From: Elymus sibiricus
Taxonomy: Eukaryota; Streptophyta; Magnoliopsida; Poales; Poaceae
NCBI GenBank assembly: GCA_039707655.1
Contig: CM077665.1
Location: 140,307,148-140,371,147 of the forward strand
DNA: 64,000 bases
Direction of reading: 5' to 3'
The position numbers were made by a program, and so were the translations under genes. Positions 43,073 through 55,082 of the stretch are shown here, in pieces. How positions within the stretch are numbered: the stretch's first letter is position 1; every line of letters starts with the position of its first letter. The notes under the pieces are model-generated. The model made no database searches and was not told the origin of the DNA. It saw only the letters and a list, made by a program, of their open reading frames with translations.

Positions 43073-43588
43073 TTAGTATAATAAATATAGATCATTCACT
43101 TAGGTACTGTCAAGATAAGATTCATAATTTTTCTCACATAATACCTACTGTATTGTATCATTCCCATAATTTATATCACTAAATATAAGCTATGGAAACA
43201 CTAAAACAAGTAAACTATGCATGGAAACAGAATCTGCGAAAAACAGAACAGTCTGTGAAGATCTGAACTTAAACCATACTTCCATGTCTCTAAAAATTCT
43301 GAACAATTAGGGCAATGCAGAGTATTTGCATATAAAAACTTTGCAAAAAAATCAGAATTTTTTGACTCTCCAGTAAAATCACATAATCCATATACTGGAC
43401 ACAAAAGTTTCTGTTTTTGCACAAAGGCTTTACTTGGCACATTATTGAAGTAAAAGACACAAAACATGATTACTACACTAGCTTAATCATGTTGACACAC
43501 AAAAACATAAAGGATAAGTGTTGGGTTGTCTCCCAACAAGCACTTTTCTTTAAAGCCTTTTAGCTAGGCATGATGATGTCAATGATGC

Positions 43589-44373
43589 TCACATAAAAAG
43601 TAATAATTGAAAATGCAAGAGAGCATCATGAAGCACATGGCAAGCACATTTAAGTCTAACCCGCTTCCTATGCATAAGGATTTTGCAAGCAAACAATTTA
43701 TTGTAGCAAGAATCAACTTGCATAGGAAGGCAAAACAAGCATGACTTCAAAACTTTGAACACATAGGGAGGAAACTTGATATTATTGCAATACCCATAAG
43801 CATAAGTCCCTCCCTCATAATAATTTTCAGTAGCATCATGAAGGAACTCAATAATATAACTATCACATAAAGCATTCTTTTCATGATCCACAAGCAGAGA
43901 ATTTTCTTACTCTCCACATAAGCAATTTTCTTCTCATTCATAATAGTGGGAGCAAACTCAACAAAATAACTATCATGAGACACTTGATTGACATAACCAA
44001 ATTGAACATTAAAATAATGATGACAAGTTTCATGGTTACTATCACTCTTTATAGCAAACATGTCATCACCAGAATCATCATAGATAGGAGGCATGTCGTC
44101 ATCATCATAAATGTGCTCATCAAAACTTGGGGGACTAAAAATATCATCTTCATCAAACATAGCATCCCCAAGCTTATGGCTTTGCATATCATTTGCATCA
44201 TGGATATTCATAGAATTCATACTAACAACATTGCTATCATGCTCATCATTCAAGGATTTAATGCCAAACATTTTATTGAACTCTTCTTCTAACACTTTGG
44301 CACAATTTTCCGAACCATCATTTTCACGAAAGACATTATAAAGATGACGCAATTGAGGTAACATAAATTCCAT
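43589..44373 (-). pseudogene. Element C copy of the unknown Cys-rich ORF
   Basis: The frame opens at ATG 44373 (MEFMLPQLRHLYNVFREN). It stays aligned with A until about 43910, where an indel shifts it; the remaining C-terminal part is open in a second frame to 43589. The CLFC and KCAC pairs remain, but the first pair (CRNC) reads GYC here, so one Cys is lost. Same position relative to the primer site as in A and B. Confidence 0.65.
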
Positions 44374-44448
44374 TTTTTTTTTGTTATTTTCTTTTTATAA
44401 ATCAAACTAGTGTTGAAAGATCTAACTATATACCTTCAAGCACTCACC

Positions 44449-44466
44449 TCCCTGGCAATGGCGCCA
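44449..44466 (-). promoter_or_regulatory. Element C primer binding site
   Basis: Minus strand TGGCGCCATTGCCAGGGA, two changes from the A/B site. Confidence 0.75.
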
Positions 44467-44476
44467 GAAAAGAGCT

Positions 44477-46136
44477 TGATGTCTACTGCACAACTTTATT
44501 CTTGTAGACTCTATTGGGCCTCCAAGCGCAGAGTTTTGTAGGACATTAGCAATTTTACCTCAAGTGGATGACCTAAGGTTTACCAAACCGTGGAAGGTGT
44601 AGGATGAATATGGTCTCTCTTAGACAACCCTGCAATCAAATACAAGAAATCTCTTGTGTCCCCAACACACCCAATACAATGGCAAATCGTATAGGTGCAC
44701 TAGTTCAGCTAAGAGATGGTGATACAAGTGCAATATGGATAGTAGATATAGGTTTTTTTAATCTGAAAATATAAATACATCAAGGTAGCAAGTGGAAAAC
44801 AACGAGAAAAACGTCGTATAAATGCTTGGAAATAAGGCCTAGGGTTCATACTTTCACTAGTGCAATCTCTCAACAATGCTAGCATAATAGAATCATATGA
44901 TCATCCCTCAACGTGCGACAAATAATCACTCCAAAGTTCATAAGTAACGGAGAACATAAGATGAAATTATTGTAGGTAGTAGAACCACCTCAAAGTTATC
45001 CTTTCCGATCAATCTATTGAGCTATTCTTATAGGTGTCACAAACAGCCCTAGAGTTCGTACTAAAATAACACCATATGATACACATCAATCAACCCTAAT
45101 GTCACCTAGATACTCCAATGTCACCACAAGTATCTGTGGGTTCATTATTCGACATGCATCAAACAATTTCAGATTCATCATATTCAATCCAATAGAAAAA
45201 ACTTCAAAGAGTACCCCAAGATTTCTATCGGAGAAAGTAGGATGAAAACGTGCATCAACCCATGTTCATAGATCCCCCAAGGTCACCGGAATCTGCAAGT
45301 TGATGCCATAACATATATCAAGTGAATCAATAGAATACCCCATTTTCACCACGGGTATCCACATGCAAGACATACATCAAGTGTTCTCAAACCCAAAGTA
45401 TTCAATCCAACATAACGAGATCTCAAAGGGAAAGATTCAATTCATCACATCAAGATAGCAAGGGAAGAACACCAAATGATCCAACTATATTAACAAAGCT
45501 CATAATACATCAAGATTGTGACATCTCAAGGACACGAGAGAGAGACAGATAGAGAGAGAGAGAGAGATCACATACCTACTGGTACATACCCTCAGCCCCG
45601 AGGGTGAACTACTCCCTCCTCGTCATGGCCTCCGTTGGGATGATGAAGATGGCCTCCGGTGATGATTTCCCCCTTCGGCAGGGTACTGGAAAGGGCTCCA
45701 AATGAGCTTTCTTTGATACAAAGAGTTGCAGCGGCGGAGTGGAAGTTCTAGGTTAACTTCTAGTTTTTTTGGTATTTATAGGATTTTTCAGCGTTGGAAT
45801 CACGCTAAACAGAGCCACGAGGTGGTCCCAAGCCATCAGTACGCGCCCAGGGGGGTGATGGCGCCGGGGGCACCTGGTGGCCCCCCTCTGGTGGTTCTTC
45901 ACTCCGGTATTTCTTATTTTCTCTAGAAAAACTCGTCAAAAAGTTTCGGGTGATTCTGAGAACTTTTATTTTCTGCACAAAAAACAACACCACGGTAATT
46001 CTGGTGAAAACAGCGTCAGTCCGGGTTAGTTCTAATTAAATCATATAAAGTGCATCAAAACTAATAAAAGTATTGTAAACATAGGTAAATATGGCATAAA
46101 TACTTCATAAATTATCGATACATTGGAGACGTATGA
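44477..46136 (-). repeat. Element C 5' LTR
   Basis: 1660 bp, close in length to the full LTR of A (1656). Minus-strand TATA box at 45773-45780. A (GA)n run at about 45538-45568 corresponds to the (CT)n run in B. Confidence 0.85.
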
Positions 46137-47991
46137 GTGACATCAGCCAAATTGTTTCTATATTTTGATATACAAAGGAGGGTTTTAAAGGAGTTATTCA
46201 GAAAATAGTGAAGAGGCGTAGAGAAATGCTTATTTTTTTTATTCAAGAATGGACACTGGACTAGAATGAAAGGTGAAAATATTGGGATATATATTGAAAT
46301 AAGCCTCAACTCAACACGACTAGTGAATTCAAATTATAGTCACTTGCGGATTTCTACAAATTTTTGCAGTGTAGTATTGTTGTTTTTCAGTAAATGCCCC
46401 GACCTATAAATATTCATAGCCCGGCTCATACGTGTGGACTGTAACCCTCCTTGATAGTGCACTATATAGAAGCCGGTGTAGGGGCATCGGGCTCACATTC
46501 TTTGTAATCAATCCTATACACAAGAGAGAAAATAAAAGGGAAGTAGGGTATCACCTCCACCGCCGTGGGGTCCCAATAAAATTAGGAGATTGTTGCGCGT
46601 CCACTGACTGATCTTTTTAAAAGATCGGATGTGTCCTCTCTGTTTCCTCTCGTTTGCAACGAGGACTTTGTTGCAACTATATCAAGACCCTTGTTGCAAA
46701 GCATCATCTCCGGGTCACGACCATCGTCGCCATTGCAACAAGTCTTAATGCAATTGCAACAAGACCCTTGTTGCAAAAAAGCATCTCCAACTCTTCATAA
46801 GCGTCGTCGGCTCGACCAGCTGCTTCCTGGTGACCTAGTTGTTAGGCACGCCTTCATCAGGAATGATGCTTCCCTCCACCGTCTTCCGTGCACCGTGCCT
46901 CTGGCCCTGCAGTCATCCACTTTGCCACCTCGCCTTCACCTGCAGTGGCAAAGTCAGATTCGGCGAGCCGCCCACCGCCAGGCAGTCTCCTCCGCTCGCC
47001 TCGGCCCAGGACGCCTCCATCCCAGCTCGCCTACAACCTACAGTCGCCCCCATGCCAACGGTCGCCTATCCTCCGCACCATTGGTCGCCCTACGGTCGTT
47101 GGCCGTTTTCAACACCATGTCCTTTTGCAACAACATGGGCCATGTTGTAATTTTGGTTGAGCACCCACAATGAATAGCCTCACACGTGCGAGGTGGCAGA
47201 CAATGCGGCGTAAATGAGCCAGGTGAATCGTAATGTTTCTGATAAAATTACGATATCACTCTAAATAATTATTTGGTCAAATTTTAGCTAAAATGTTGTG
47301 GGGAATAAAAAAACATAGCTAAAGTACTTGGGCTAGTGACTTGTATTTCACTCCAGTTTCAACATACCAAATTGACTCACACAACACACATTTCATGAGA
47401 ATACTTAAAATGAATAGAAACCTCCAAGTCTGTAATAAAGCAACAATTGACAACAGCAAGAGCCAGAGGGGAAACCCTAAGCACCTTTCCTCCCAACCCT
47501 AGCCGCCGATGGCACACCTTCCCTGCACGCCATCGCCTTCATCTTTTGTTAATTTCGTCGATGACAAGAGGAGTTGGGACCTGGTCTGTCTCATTTTATT
47601 TTTCTTAGGTCTTTTGCTTCCCCGGCGACATCGATGAGCTGGTGGAGAAGATGGCATGTTGAAATAGGGTTTGTTCGGTTTCTCCCTACCTTGAGGATGT
47701 CTGAACTGACACTAGCAAATGGACTACGAGAGTTTGTGTCCCCAAATCTATTGGTTCCCTTCACATTTGGCAATTTGTGCGTCTTTCAAGGGAAAGCTAT
47801 TGACTAACTATTGGTGTGGCGACTTTAACGTCTTATTTTTATTGTTCTATGGCTTGGCCCAGTTTCTTCAACCCTCTAAAATGGTGGTGATGAATTGCAA
47901 GCTTGTTCTACATGAGGTGATGCTCGAGCAGTGGCTATTGTTGTCTTCAAATCTAGTATGACAAGAGCTTGTGTAGATGTCATTTTATTTT
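46137..47991. other. Unassigned DNA with an LTR-like scrap
   Basis: At 46434-46600 a TATA box (46463-46468) is followed by CTTTGTAATCAATC and AGTAGGGTATCACCTCC, the style of a Gypsy LTR R/U5 region, but no boundaries or partner are visible. At 46650-46780 the words TTGCAACAAG and ACCCTTGTTGCAA recur about six times. ORF 46631-47173 (180 codons) runs through these repeats and low-complexity Pro/Ser/Arg sequence and is doubtful. I see nothing recognisable at 47200-47990. Confidence 0.35.
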
Positions 47992-48390
47992 AGGGATTTC
48001 TATTTTCGTGCCCTTCCTTCCTTAGTTCTACTCAGTTTTGCCCAAGCCAACAAACTATGCTCATGTTTGCCATCCCCTCCACTACCTGCTCACAAAAGGC
48101 AAAACGGAGCACCACCGTCCAGTCAAACCCTTTGACCGTTACCTCCTGACTAGTGGGCCGGCCTGATATCCTAACATGTGGGTCGGCCCATTTGGGTCAG
48201 ATTTCTTTGTGCGCGCCACGTAAATAGAAAAAGAGGCAAATTCAAACTTAATACTAATTATACATTAAAACGGCGGGCAACCGCTCGCCAAAGCCCACAT
48301 TTATACATTAAATAAAACATAAAAAACTTAATTAAGGGGGCGCCGTCCCCGTGGTTCCCTAGGCATCCTCGCCATCCAAGCAAGGACCGG

Positions 48391-48808
48391 TCAGATCCAC
48401 CAACTCTGGCGTCGGGCTTGCCAGGGAAAGGCTACCTCCCAAGCACGGGTTGCGTCCTGCGTCGGCTGCGTCGCCGGCAGGACTCCTTCATCGCAGGCAT
48501 GGTGCTCCGCCTCCTCCTCCAAGCGTTCCTCCTCCTCCTCCCGTGCCCAGCAGGCACGACACTCCTCCTCCTCACGCTCCGCCTGCATGAGGTGCTCGCC
48601 CTCCTTGCACTCCGCCGCCAGGTGGCGCTGCCTCCAGTGCTCGAGATGTGCGGCCTCCTACGCCGGTGTGGCCCCCAAGCCACACAAGGGGGTCGTTGAC
48701 CCATTCGTGCATGCGACACTCCAACACGTACGTCTCCTTCGTCGGCTGGGGCGGCAGTGGAGGGGGGGCTCTGCCTTCGGCGCGGGGAGCCTCGACGGCA
48801 AGGGGGGA
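48391..48808 (-). pseudogene. 3' part of broken GC-rich gene (below element E)
   Basis: Minus-strand frames here are Glu/Arg/Ala-rich (REEEECRACWAREEEEERLE) and end near 48391 with QARRQSWWI. Together with 55083-55570 it forms one gene separated only by element E and its GGGGA duplication. Frames change along it, so it carries indels besides the insertion. The plus-strand ORFs over the same DNA are shadows. Confidence 0.45.
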
Positions 48809-49479
48809 TGTCGGGGATATACCCCGCGGTATAACCTGGCCTGAAGTATGACCCGGCCGGGACTTGGCGACTCACTGGAGCCCTGGCCGAACTTGACGAT
48901 TCATTGGTAACCCGGCAGGAGGTATGACCCGGCTCATCAGTATGGCGGCTCATCCGTCACCTCTATTACCGGGTCACAGGACGACCAGGCCCATGGCCCA
49001 GCGTGCGAGCCGGTGCAAGGCGGCTCATGGACGGGCCTGGATGGGCGGCTCACAAGAGAAGGCCCAAGGAGAGAAAGGAAAGACTCCTTCACAAAGGAAA
49101 CAAGACCCGGATTAGGATTCAAGAGAGACTAGTCCTAATCCTACTCCTAGTAGGACTCTACATGTAAACCTACCCCTTCCACTTATATAAGGAGGGGTAA
49201 GGCACCCCTAGAGGGACAAGTTCAAGTGATTAGAGATAGACAGATTAGAGGCTCTCGAGATTAGAGGTAGCGATCCCGCACCCTTGCAATCGAGATCATC
49301 CTCATCATCAATATAGACACAAAGCAGGATGTAGGCTTTTACCTCCATCGGAGGGGCCGAACTTGGGTAAACTCGCGTCTCTTGATTCCGACCAACCCCT
49401 CTCAAGCCGCCACATAGTTGCGATGGCCTCACCCCTAAGTTCTCTCACGAGGACATCTTGTCGTGACAAAACCACGACA
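48809..49479 (+). repeat. Element E 5' LTR
   Basis: 671 bp with TATA box TATATAA at 49184-49190. R/U5-like text follows (GACAAGTTCAAGTGATTAG). Confidence 0.92.
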
Positions 49480-49480
49480 G

Positions 49481-49498
49481 TTGGCGCCCACCGTGAGG
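49481..49498 (+). promoter_or_regulatory. Element E primer binding site
   Basis: TTGGCGCCCACCGTGAGG, one base after the 5' LTR end. This GGCGCCCACCGTG site is common in Triticeae LTR elements; I do not assign the tRNA. Confidence 0.7.
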
Positions 49499-50020
49499 CC
49501 AGCACGGTGATGTTGTGTTCTTGGAGGGATTTCCCTAGGGATTGAGAAGTTCGCGATTCGCTGGATAAATAAAAGCCAGGATGGAAGGATCTACATCAAA
49601 CTTTGAGTTCATCAGTCGAGGATTGAATTTTTCTTAAACAACAGCGCAAATCATATCGGAATCAGAGGGATTTCTTGCGCCGGCTGTGCGGATTTTAAAC
49701 CTGCAGTGATTTAGAAGACGAGCGGCAGCAGTGTTCAGATAATGCAACAAGGCTCCCAAGATCCATATGCTCCCAGCCACGCGACCTCAGATCGGATCAT
49801 GGGCGAGTTGCTCATGCCACAAGTTTGGAAAAAACCAATCTGAAGAAGCTGTCGTATACCGTGTCAAGACCGAGGCGAGTCCACGCAGGAAGTTTCGAGG
49901 CAAAGCGATCGGATTCGAGCTGTCTACTGCCGGCCTCCCAATGCAACCCAATATAGCCACGACTTGAAGGTGGAGGTAGGAAACGGACATGGATTCCTCA
50001 AGCCTGTCCCGACCCGGAAA
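49499..50020. other. Element E leader, nothing recognised
   Basis: No gag-like frame follows the primer site. Short ORFs on both strands show no domain. Confidence 0.5.
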
Positions 50021-51080
50021 CAGACACACACATGGACTCGGCCTCCGCCTCACGTCCGAGCCAGTTTGCTGCACCTCGGCGCGCCCGTCCTGCTCGCTGC
50101 ACCGGCACCAGTCAGGTTCCGCCTCCGCTTGACCGCTTCATGCCGTCTCGCTCGTCGCTCCAGCCGGTTCAATGCACTCGCTGTGGCCGCTGCCCTCTGC
50201 GCCTGCATCTCCCCGCCTCGCGCGTGGCCCTGACCCGCGGCTCACCCCGCGCCGCCCGGCCTCCTCCGTCGCGCGGCCTCGCAGCGCTCGGCCCGCGCCT
50301 GCGGCCTCCTCGCGCGCGGCGGGCCCGTCCGCGCCGCCACGCCTCATCCCACCCCGCGCATGTCCTCCCGCACGGCCGGCGACTTCCGCTCCCCGCGCCC
50401 CGAGCTCGGCCTCCCTCGCCGTCGCGCGGCCCCACGCCCGGGCCGCCCCAGCGCTCCGCCCTCGAGCCGCACCGCACGCCCGCGCCCCGCGCGCCGGCTG
50501 CTCTGCGTCCGGCGCCGCCCGTCGCCAGCTGCCCCGCGCCCGCCTCCACCACGCTTGCGTTGCTCCGCCTCGCCTCCCTGCGGCCGGCTTTGCTCTGCCT
50601 CGCCCCGCTGCCGCTGCTCCCGCCTCGCCCGCTCGCCCCTCGAGCCGCCAGCCGGCGAGCCGCCGCCCCACGTCATGCCCGCCGGCTCTGCCGCGCCTCA
50701 TGAGCTGGCCACCGGCTGCCGCACTGCCGGTTCCTCCGCGCCACACCCCCGTGCCGTACACCGCAGCGCCGGCCTCCGCCGTGCCTCGCCGCCGCTCCCC
50801 CGCCTCGCCTCTGGCCGACTTCGCTTCTCCCGCGCACGGCCGCTTCTCCCGCTCCTCCGCTGTGAGCCGCCGTGTGCCGGCCCCGCTCCCGCCCCCGCTC
50901 ACCCGTACGAGCCGCTTTCCCCGTCGGCCGCCTCCCGCACAAGTCGCCGGCTGCGACTGGCTGACCCGCCAGGTGTCAGCGTGCCTGCCAGCCTCGCCGC
51001 TGCTCCGCCCCTTGCTCGCGCCGGTCCTCGGTCGAGGCCTCGCCGCTGCTCCCGTGACTTTTGGTGGAGGATAAGGTAAA
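50021..51080. other. GC-rich block inside element E
   Basis: About 1 kb with very high GC and CpG content, flanked by normal composition. Long ORFs are open in several frames on both strands (for example 50172-51074 plus and 50138-50902 minus), all Pro/Arg/Ala/Ser without a domain. Simultaneous openness in many frames is the effect of few AT-rich stop codons, so I call none of them a gene. The block looks foreign to the element and may be captured CpG-rich DNA. Confidence 0.6.
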
Positions 51081-51356
51081 GGAAAGAGATGGGGAGCCGG
51101 TTAAAAAAAATCAGAGGTGGGGCCTGGTTGGATGAAGGACAACTGTTCGTCCGATTACATCCGCACACAGATCATCGGTAGTTTCTACAAAGATCATCAG
51201 GTGATATGTACTTTATCTATTTTTTCAGTACATATTATTTTTTGTGAAGAACAGTTACTTTGGCCTGCAATATTTTACGCAGGACAATTACTCAAGTGAC
51301 ATTATACTGCGGAGATGGAGGCCCACCAACATCATTCTGCGCCTGTGTTCATCCGT

Positions 51357-51605
51357 GTCGCGACCGCACCGGCTTACAACGCCGCGGGCGACTCACCGTC
51401 CGCCCGGCTCATGACGCCGTGGCCGTCTCACGCGACCGCACCGGCTTACAACGCCGTGGCCGTCTCTCGCGACCACACCGGCTTACAACGCCGCGACCGT
51501 CTTTCGCGACCGCACCGGTTTATGACGCCGCGGCCGTCTTTCGCGACCGCACCGGTTTATAACGCCGCGGACGTCTCTCGCGGTCGAACCGGCTTACAAC
51601 GCCGT
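51357..51605. repeat. 37-bp tandem repeat in element E
   Basis: CGCGACCGCACCGG(C/T)TTA(C/T)AACGCCG recurs about every 37 bp at roughly 51433, 51470, 51507 and 51544, with a diverged first unit at 51360 and a last one near 51580. About six units. Confidence 0.8.
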
Positions 51606-52146
51606 GGCTGACTTCTACGTCTACATCAACACGCCAGGGGCCGCATACACCAGTACGAGCCGCCCAACTGACGGTTCTGAATCGCCGCCCTGCGGTCCAA
51701 TCTATATTGACATATCGGTGCGATGTTCGCCTGTACGAGCCGCCCGACGGACGGGCGCACAAGTCGCCGCCACTGCAGTTTGGTTAATTTCAACAACCAG
51801 CCGGGACGAACCATCGACCGGATTATTGAAACAATTCATACGGGATCGTCTATAACCCGCCACGGTCAACCTCAATCTTCAGTGGAGACTCTCAAGCCGC
51901 CTCTTCGAATCGGCTTAAGACTCGGGGGCTACAGACATGGCTCGACACATTTGGTTGTTTTCAACGAGAACCCCGGGTCATTGCAAGGAAGTTAACCCGA
52001 TCTCGAGGGCTACAAAATTATTGGCGGAAGGATTAAAAGTTACCCAAGAAGACGAGCCGCCATGATGCACCATTCAGCTTGGGGGCTTCTGCTGTTTCTT
52101 CATACAAGATGGCGGCTTACAAGATGGTGCAACAATGTTGATACTT

Positions 52147-52334
52147 CAACAAGGTCATTTGGGGGCTTCCAACCCACCGGGTTTAGCTTACACACCCTCT
52201 TGATCGGCTCTTCAGCCACCGTAAGGCCGGGTTGTATACCCAAAAGTTGACTCCGTCAACAAGGTCATTTGGGGGCTTCCAACCCACCGGGTTTAGCTTA
52301 CACACCCTCTTGATCGGCTCTTCAGCCACCGCAA
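52147..52334. repeat. Direct duplication of about 78 bp in element E
   Basis: CAACAAGGTCATTTGGGGGC and the next 58 bp (to TTCAGCCACCG) occur at 52147 and again at 52257, 110 bp apart and nearly identical. The duplication includes a G-rich TTTGGGGGC. Confidence 0.85.
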
Positions 52335-53526
52335 GTTCGAGTTAAACCTGCCTGTATGCTGCTGCTGCTCCGCTAGATGACCCGCCGAACTCTTACCAGT
52401 TAATCTCGACTAGAGACCCTGAGCTGTTCAAAATATTTGACAGTCACTCTCACTAGAGACCCTGTACTGATCAAGGTTAAACCGGCGGATCTTGTCGCGT
52501 GAGGGCCTGCTTACAGAAAGCGAGGATAAACTCACCCATCTGCTGCCGACTCTCCGCTATGTGGCCCGTTCGTACTCTTAAACAGTTACTCTTTTAAAGA
52601 CCCTGCACTGTTTAAGGTTCAAACGACGGATTTATGTCACGTGAGAGGTAGCTTATGGGCCCTGGGGGCATGACCCGCCGTTTGCTGTGCCTCTCTCTGG
52701 TTCGTTGTGCTCTTACCAGTTAATATCGCCTAGAGACCCTGAGCCGCTCAAAGGAGTTGACGGTCACTCTCACTAGAGACCCTGTACTGTTAAGAGTTCA
52801 AACAGCGAGTTCACCCAGGAGAGCCGGCATATGAGTTTTCGAAAACAAAAAGAAAAAGCAAGGCATCAAGGATTTAACATCTCCGGGTTGTGCTTTTCAA
52901 GCCGCCCTCACAACGATACAGAATATGCTCTGTCTTGTTTGTTTTTGCAGGTCTTGTCTCCTAAGATAAGCTGTTATTAAGTGTGAAGAAAGATGGCTAT
53001 GGCCATACATTGCATCTTGCATTACATCATCCTGCATTGCATCATCATACATGCATATCCATATTTGATTATGCTGCGGAAAGCCGGTCACCAAACCGGG
53101 TTACATCGTAACCTCTGCAGGAACAAATAGATCTTTAATAGCCAACATGGCTGGATCTTCATCATGGTTTATCATAACCAGTATTAAATGATTGGGGTTT
53201 TTTCAAGCCAGCTTGGAAAATTGATTATTCTTGAAGAGCCGCCCTATCAATTATAATGCCGTGTCATTTAATTGACCGGCTCTTGGATTTCTTCAACCAG
53301 TGCTCTGTAGTATACTACAGCACTCATGGATTTCTCAAACATATATTTGCCGGGTTGCACCGCAACTACGAGCAGGGATTTCATTATTCATACCGGGTTA
53401 TATTGCAACCATGGTCAAGGATTCATTTCAAATCAGATCACATATCAGTTCAAGAGAACTTCTGAAGTGCAGTATGATGGGCTATTCTCATACAGTCCCA
53501 AGTCACTGCAGGCGTGCGACCCGGCA
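52335..53526. other. Element E internal spacer
   Basis: Contains loosely repeated text TCTC(G/A)(A/C)(C/T)TAGAGACCCTG at about 52410, 52445 and 52728. No ORF that I support. Confidence 0.45.
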
Positions 53527-53924
53527 CTTGGGGGCTACATCATGTGATGTTTTTTTCTTTTCAAAGGAGAAGTGGATATAAGTTCCGAGTCACCGCATGC
53601 ATGCAACCCGGCCCTTGGGGGCTACACTACTCAGATCAAAATTGCTAAAGTCCCAAGTCGCCGCAGGCGTGCGACCCGGCACTTGGGGGCTACAGTATTC
53701 AGCTGTTTAAACAGATTATGAGGTTCAAATTGAAGACACGGCCCATCACATACTGATGAGCCGGCCCTTGGGGGCTACACCAGCCGAAGCTTTATAAAGT
53801 ATAAGACAGTTATAAGTCCCAGGCTGCTGCAGGCAAGACAACTTGGCACTTGGGGGCTACACAATCAAAAATATTATTGCAAAGCACCAAGTCATCATGG
53901 ATAAACTTGGAGCTTGGGGGCTAC
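53527..53924 (+). repeat. Six PPT-like motifs in element E
   Basis: CTTGGGGGCTAC occurs at 53527, 53614, 53682, 53767, 53849 and 53913, each in a longer repeat that also contains GCAGGCGTGCGACCCGG-type text. The true tract before the 3' LTR is CCTAGGGGCTAA (54395-54406), a close relative. Confidence 0.85.
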
Positions 53925-54406
53925 AGGTAATATGGATGTATCAAAAAAAATCAAGAGAGTTTTCAAGATGTCAATTGTGAGTGAGACCGGTTCAATAGAT
54001 TTTTGTTTAGCCGAAGCATTAAAGGACTAACTCTACATTAGATGGATTTTCATCCCAATATATTTATCAAGTCAACTGGAGTATGTTTTGTTTGGACCCA
54101 GTGTCACCAACGATCATGACCCGGCATCATCAATGATTATGACCCGGCAGAGATGACCCGCCAAGAGTATTGGAGGCCGACTCAATGGCATATAAGGTGT
54201 TGTATCCTCAATATTTTACTTCAAAGGACATTGACAAGCAAGACGATTGAGAAGACGGCTCATTCATATGAAGAAGAAACCCGGATTTTTGAGGATCCAC
54301 TTCAGTGAAATAAGCCGGCCAGGGGAGTGAGCCGGTCACTTAACGTATTGATTATTCTTATTTCAGGAGCTTACCATGAATAAATTCAAGCTAACCTAGG
54401 GGCTAA
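53925..54406 (+). other. Element E 3' spacer with polypurine tract
   Basis: AT-rich spacer with several GACCCGG(C/A) words, ending in the tract CCTAGGGGCTAA that abuts the 3' LTR. Confidence 0.5.
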
Positions 54407-55077
54407 TGTCGGGGATATACCCCGCGGTATAACCCGGCCTGAAGTATGACCCGGCCGGGACTTGGCGACTCACTGGAGCCCTGGCCGAACTTGACGATTC
54501 ATTGGTAACCCGGCAGGAGGTATGACCCGGCTCATCAGTATGGCGGCTCATGCGTCACCTCTATTACTGGGTCACAGGACGACCAGGCCCATGGCCCAGC
54601 GTGCGAGCCGGTGCAAGGCGGCTCATGGACGGGCCTGGATGGGCGGCTCACAAGAGAAGGCCCAAGGAGAGAAAGGAAAGACTCCTTCACAAAGGAAACA
54701 AGACCCGGATTAGGATTCAAGAGAGACTAGTCCTAATCCTACTCCTAGTAGGACTCTACATGTAAACCTACCCCTTCCACTTATATAAGGAGGGGTAAGG
54801 CACCCCTAAAGGGACAAGTTCAAGTGATTAGAGATAGACAGATTAGAGGCTCTCAAGATTAGAGGTAGCGATCCCGCACCCTTGTAATCGAGATCATCCT
54901 CATCATCAATATAGACACAAAGCAGGACGTAGGCTTTTACCTCCATCGGAGGGACCGAACCTGGGTAAACTCGCGTCTCTCGATTCCGACCAACCCCTCT
55001 CAAGCCGCCACATAGTTGCGATGGCCTCACCCCTAAGTTCTCTCACGAGGACATCTTGCCATGACAAAACCCCGATA
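54407..55077 (+). repeat. Element E 3' LTR
   Basis: 671 bp, 14 mismatches to the 5' LTR, no gaps. TATA box TATATAA at 54782-54788. Confidence 0.92.
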
Positions 55078-55082
55078 GGGGA

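Larger units (their letters stand above)
43073..46136 (-). mobile_element. Element C, truncated copy of the A/B Gypsy family
   Basis: Has the 5' LTR (44477-46136), the primer site (44449-44466) and the ORF region. It stops at 43073, corresponding to A position about 15601, so the 3' part and 3' LTR are missing. The LTR end reads TCATACG instead of TGATACG. It is more diverged from A and B than they are from each other, so it is older. Confidence 0.85.
48809..55077 (+). mobile_element. Element E, non-autonomous Gypsy-type LTR element
   Basis: Target duplication GGGGA at 48804-48808 and 55078-55082. Both LTRs are exactly 671 bp (48809-49479 and 54407-55077), starting TGTCGGGGATATACCCCG. They differ at 14 sites by direct comparison, 12 of them transitions, and the last two bases of the right copy are TA rather than CA. 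A primer site follows the left LTR and a polypurine tract (CCTAGGGGCTAA) precedes the right one. The 4.9-kb internal part has no gag or pol, only GC-rich filler and repeats. Confidence 0.93.

Noticed and set aside
46631..47173. 180-aa plus-strand ORF
   Set aside because: Runs through TTGCAACAAG repeats and Pro/Ser/Arg low-complexity sequence; no domain and no promoter.
47719..47961. WCGDFNVL segment resembling a LINE endonuclease motif
   Set aside because: Only four or five residues match; no other endonuclease or RT motif is nearby in any frame.
48432..48953. 173-aa minus-strand ORF crossing 48809
   Set aside because: It runs across the junction between element E and the interrupted gene, so it cannot be an original gene.
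50032..51079. Long overlapping ORFs on both strands (up to 300 aa)
   Set aside because: All are Pro/Arg/Ala low-complexity products of a very GC-rich block where stops are rare in every frame; no domain, no promoter, and they lie inside a retrotransposon.
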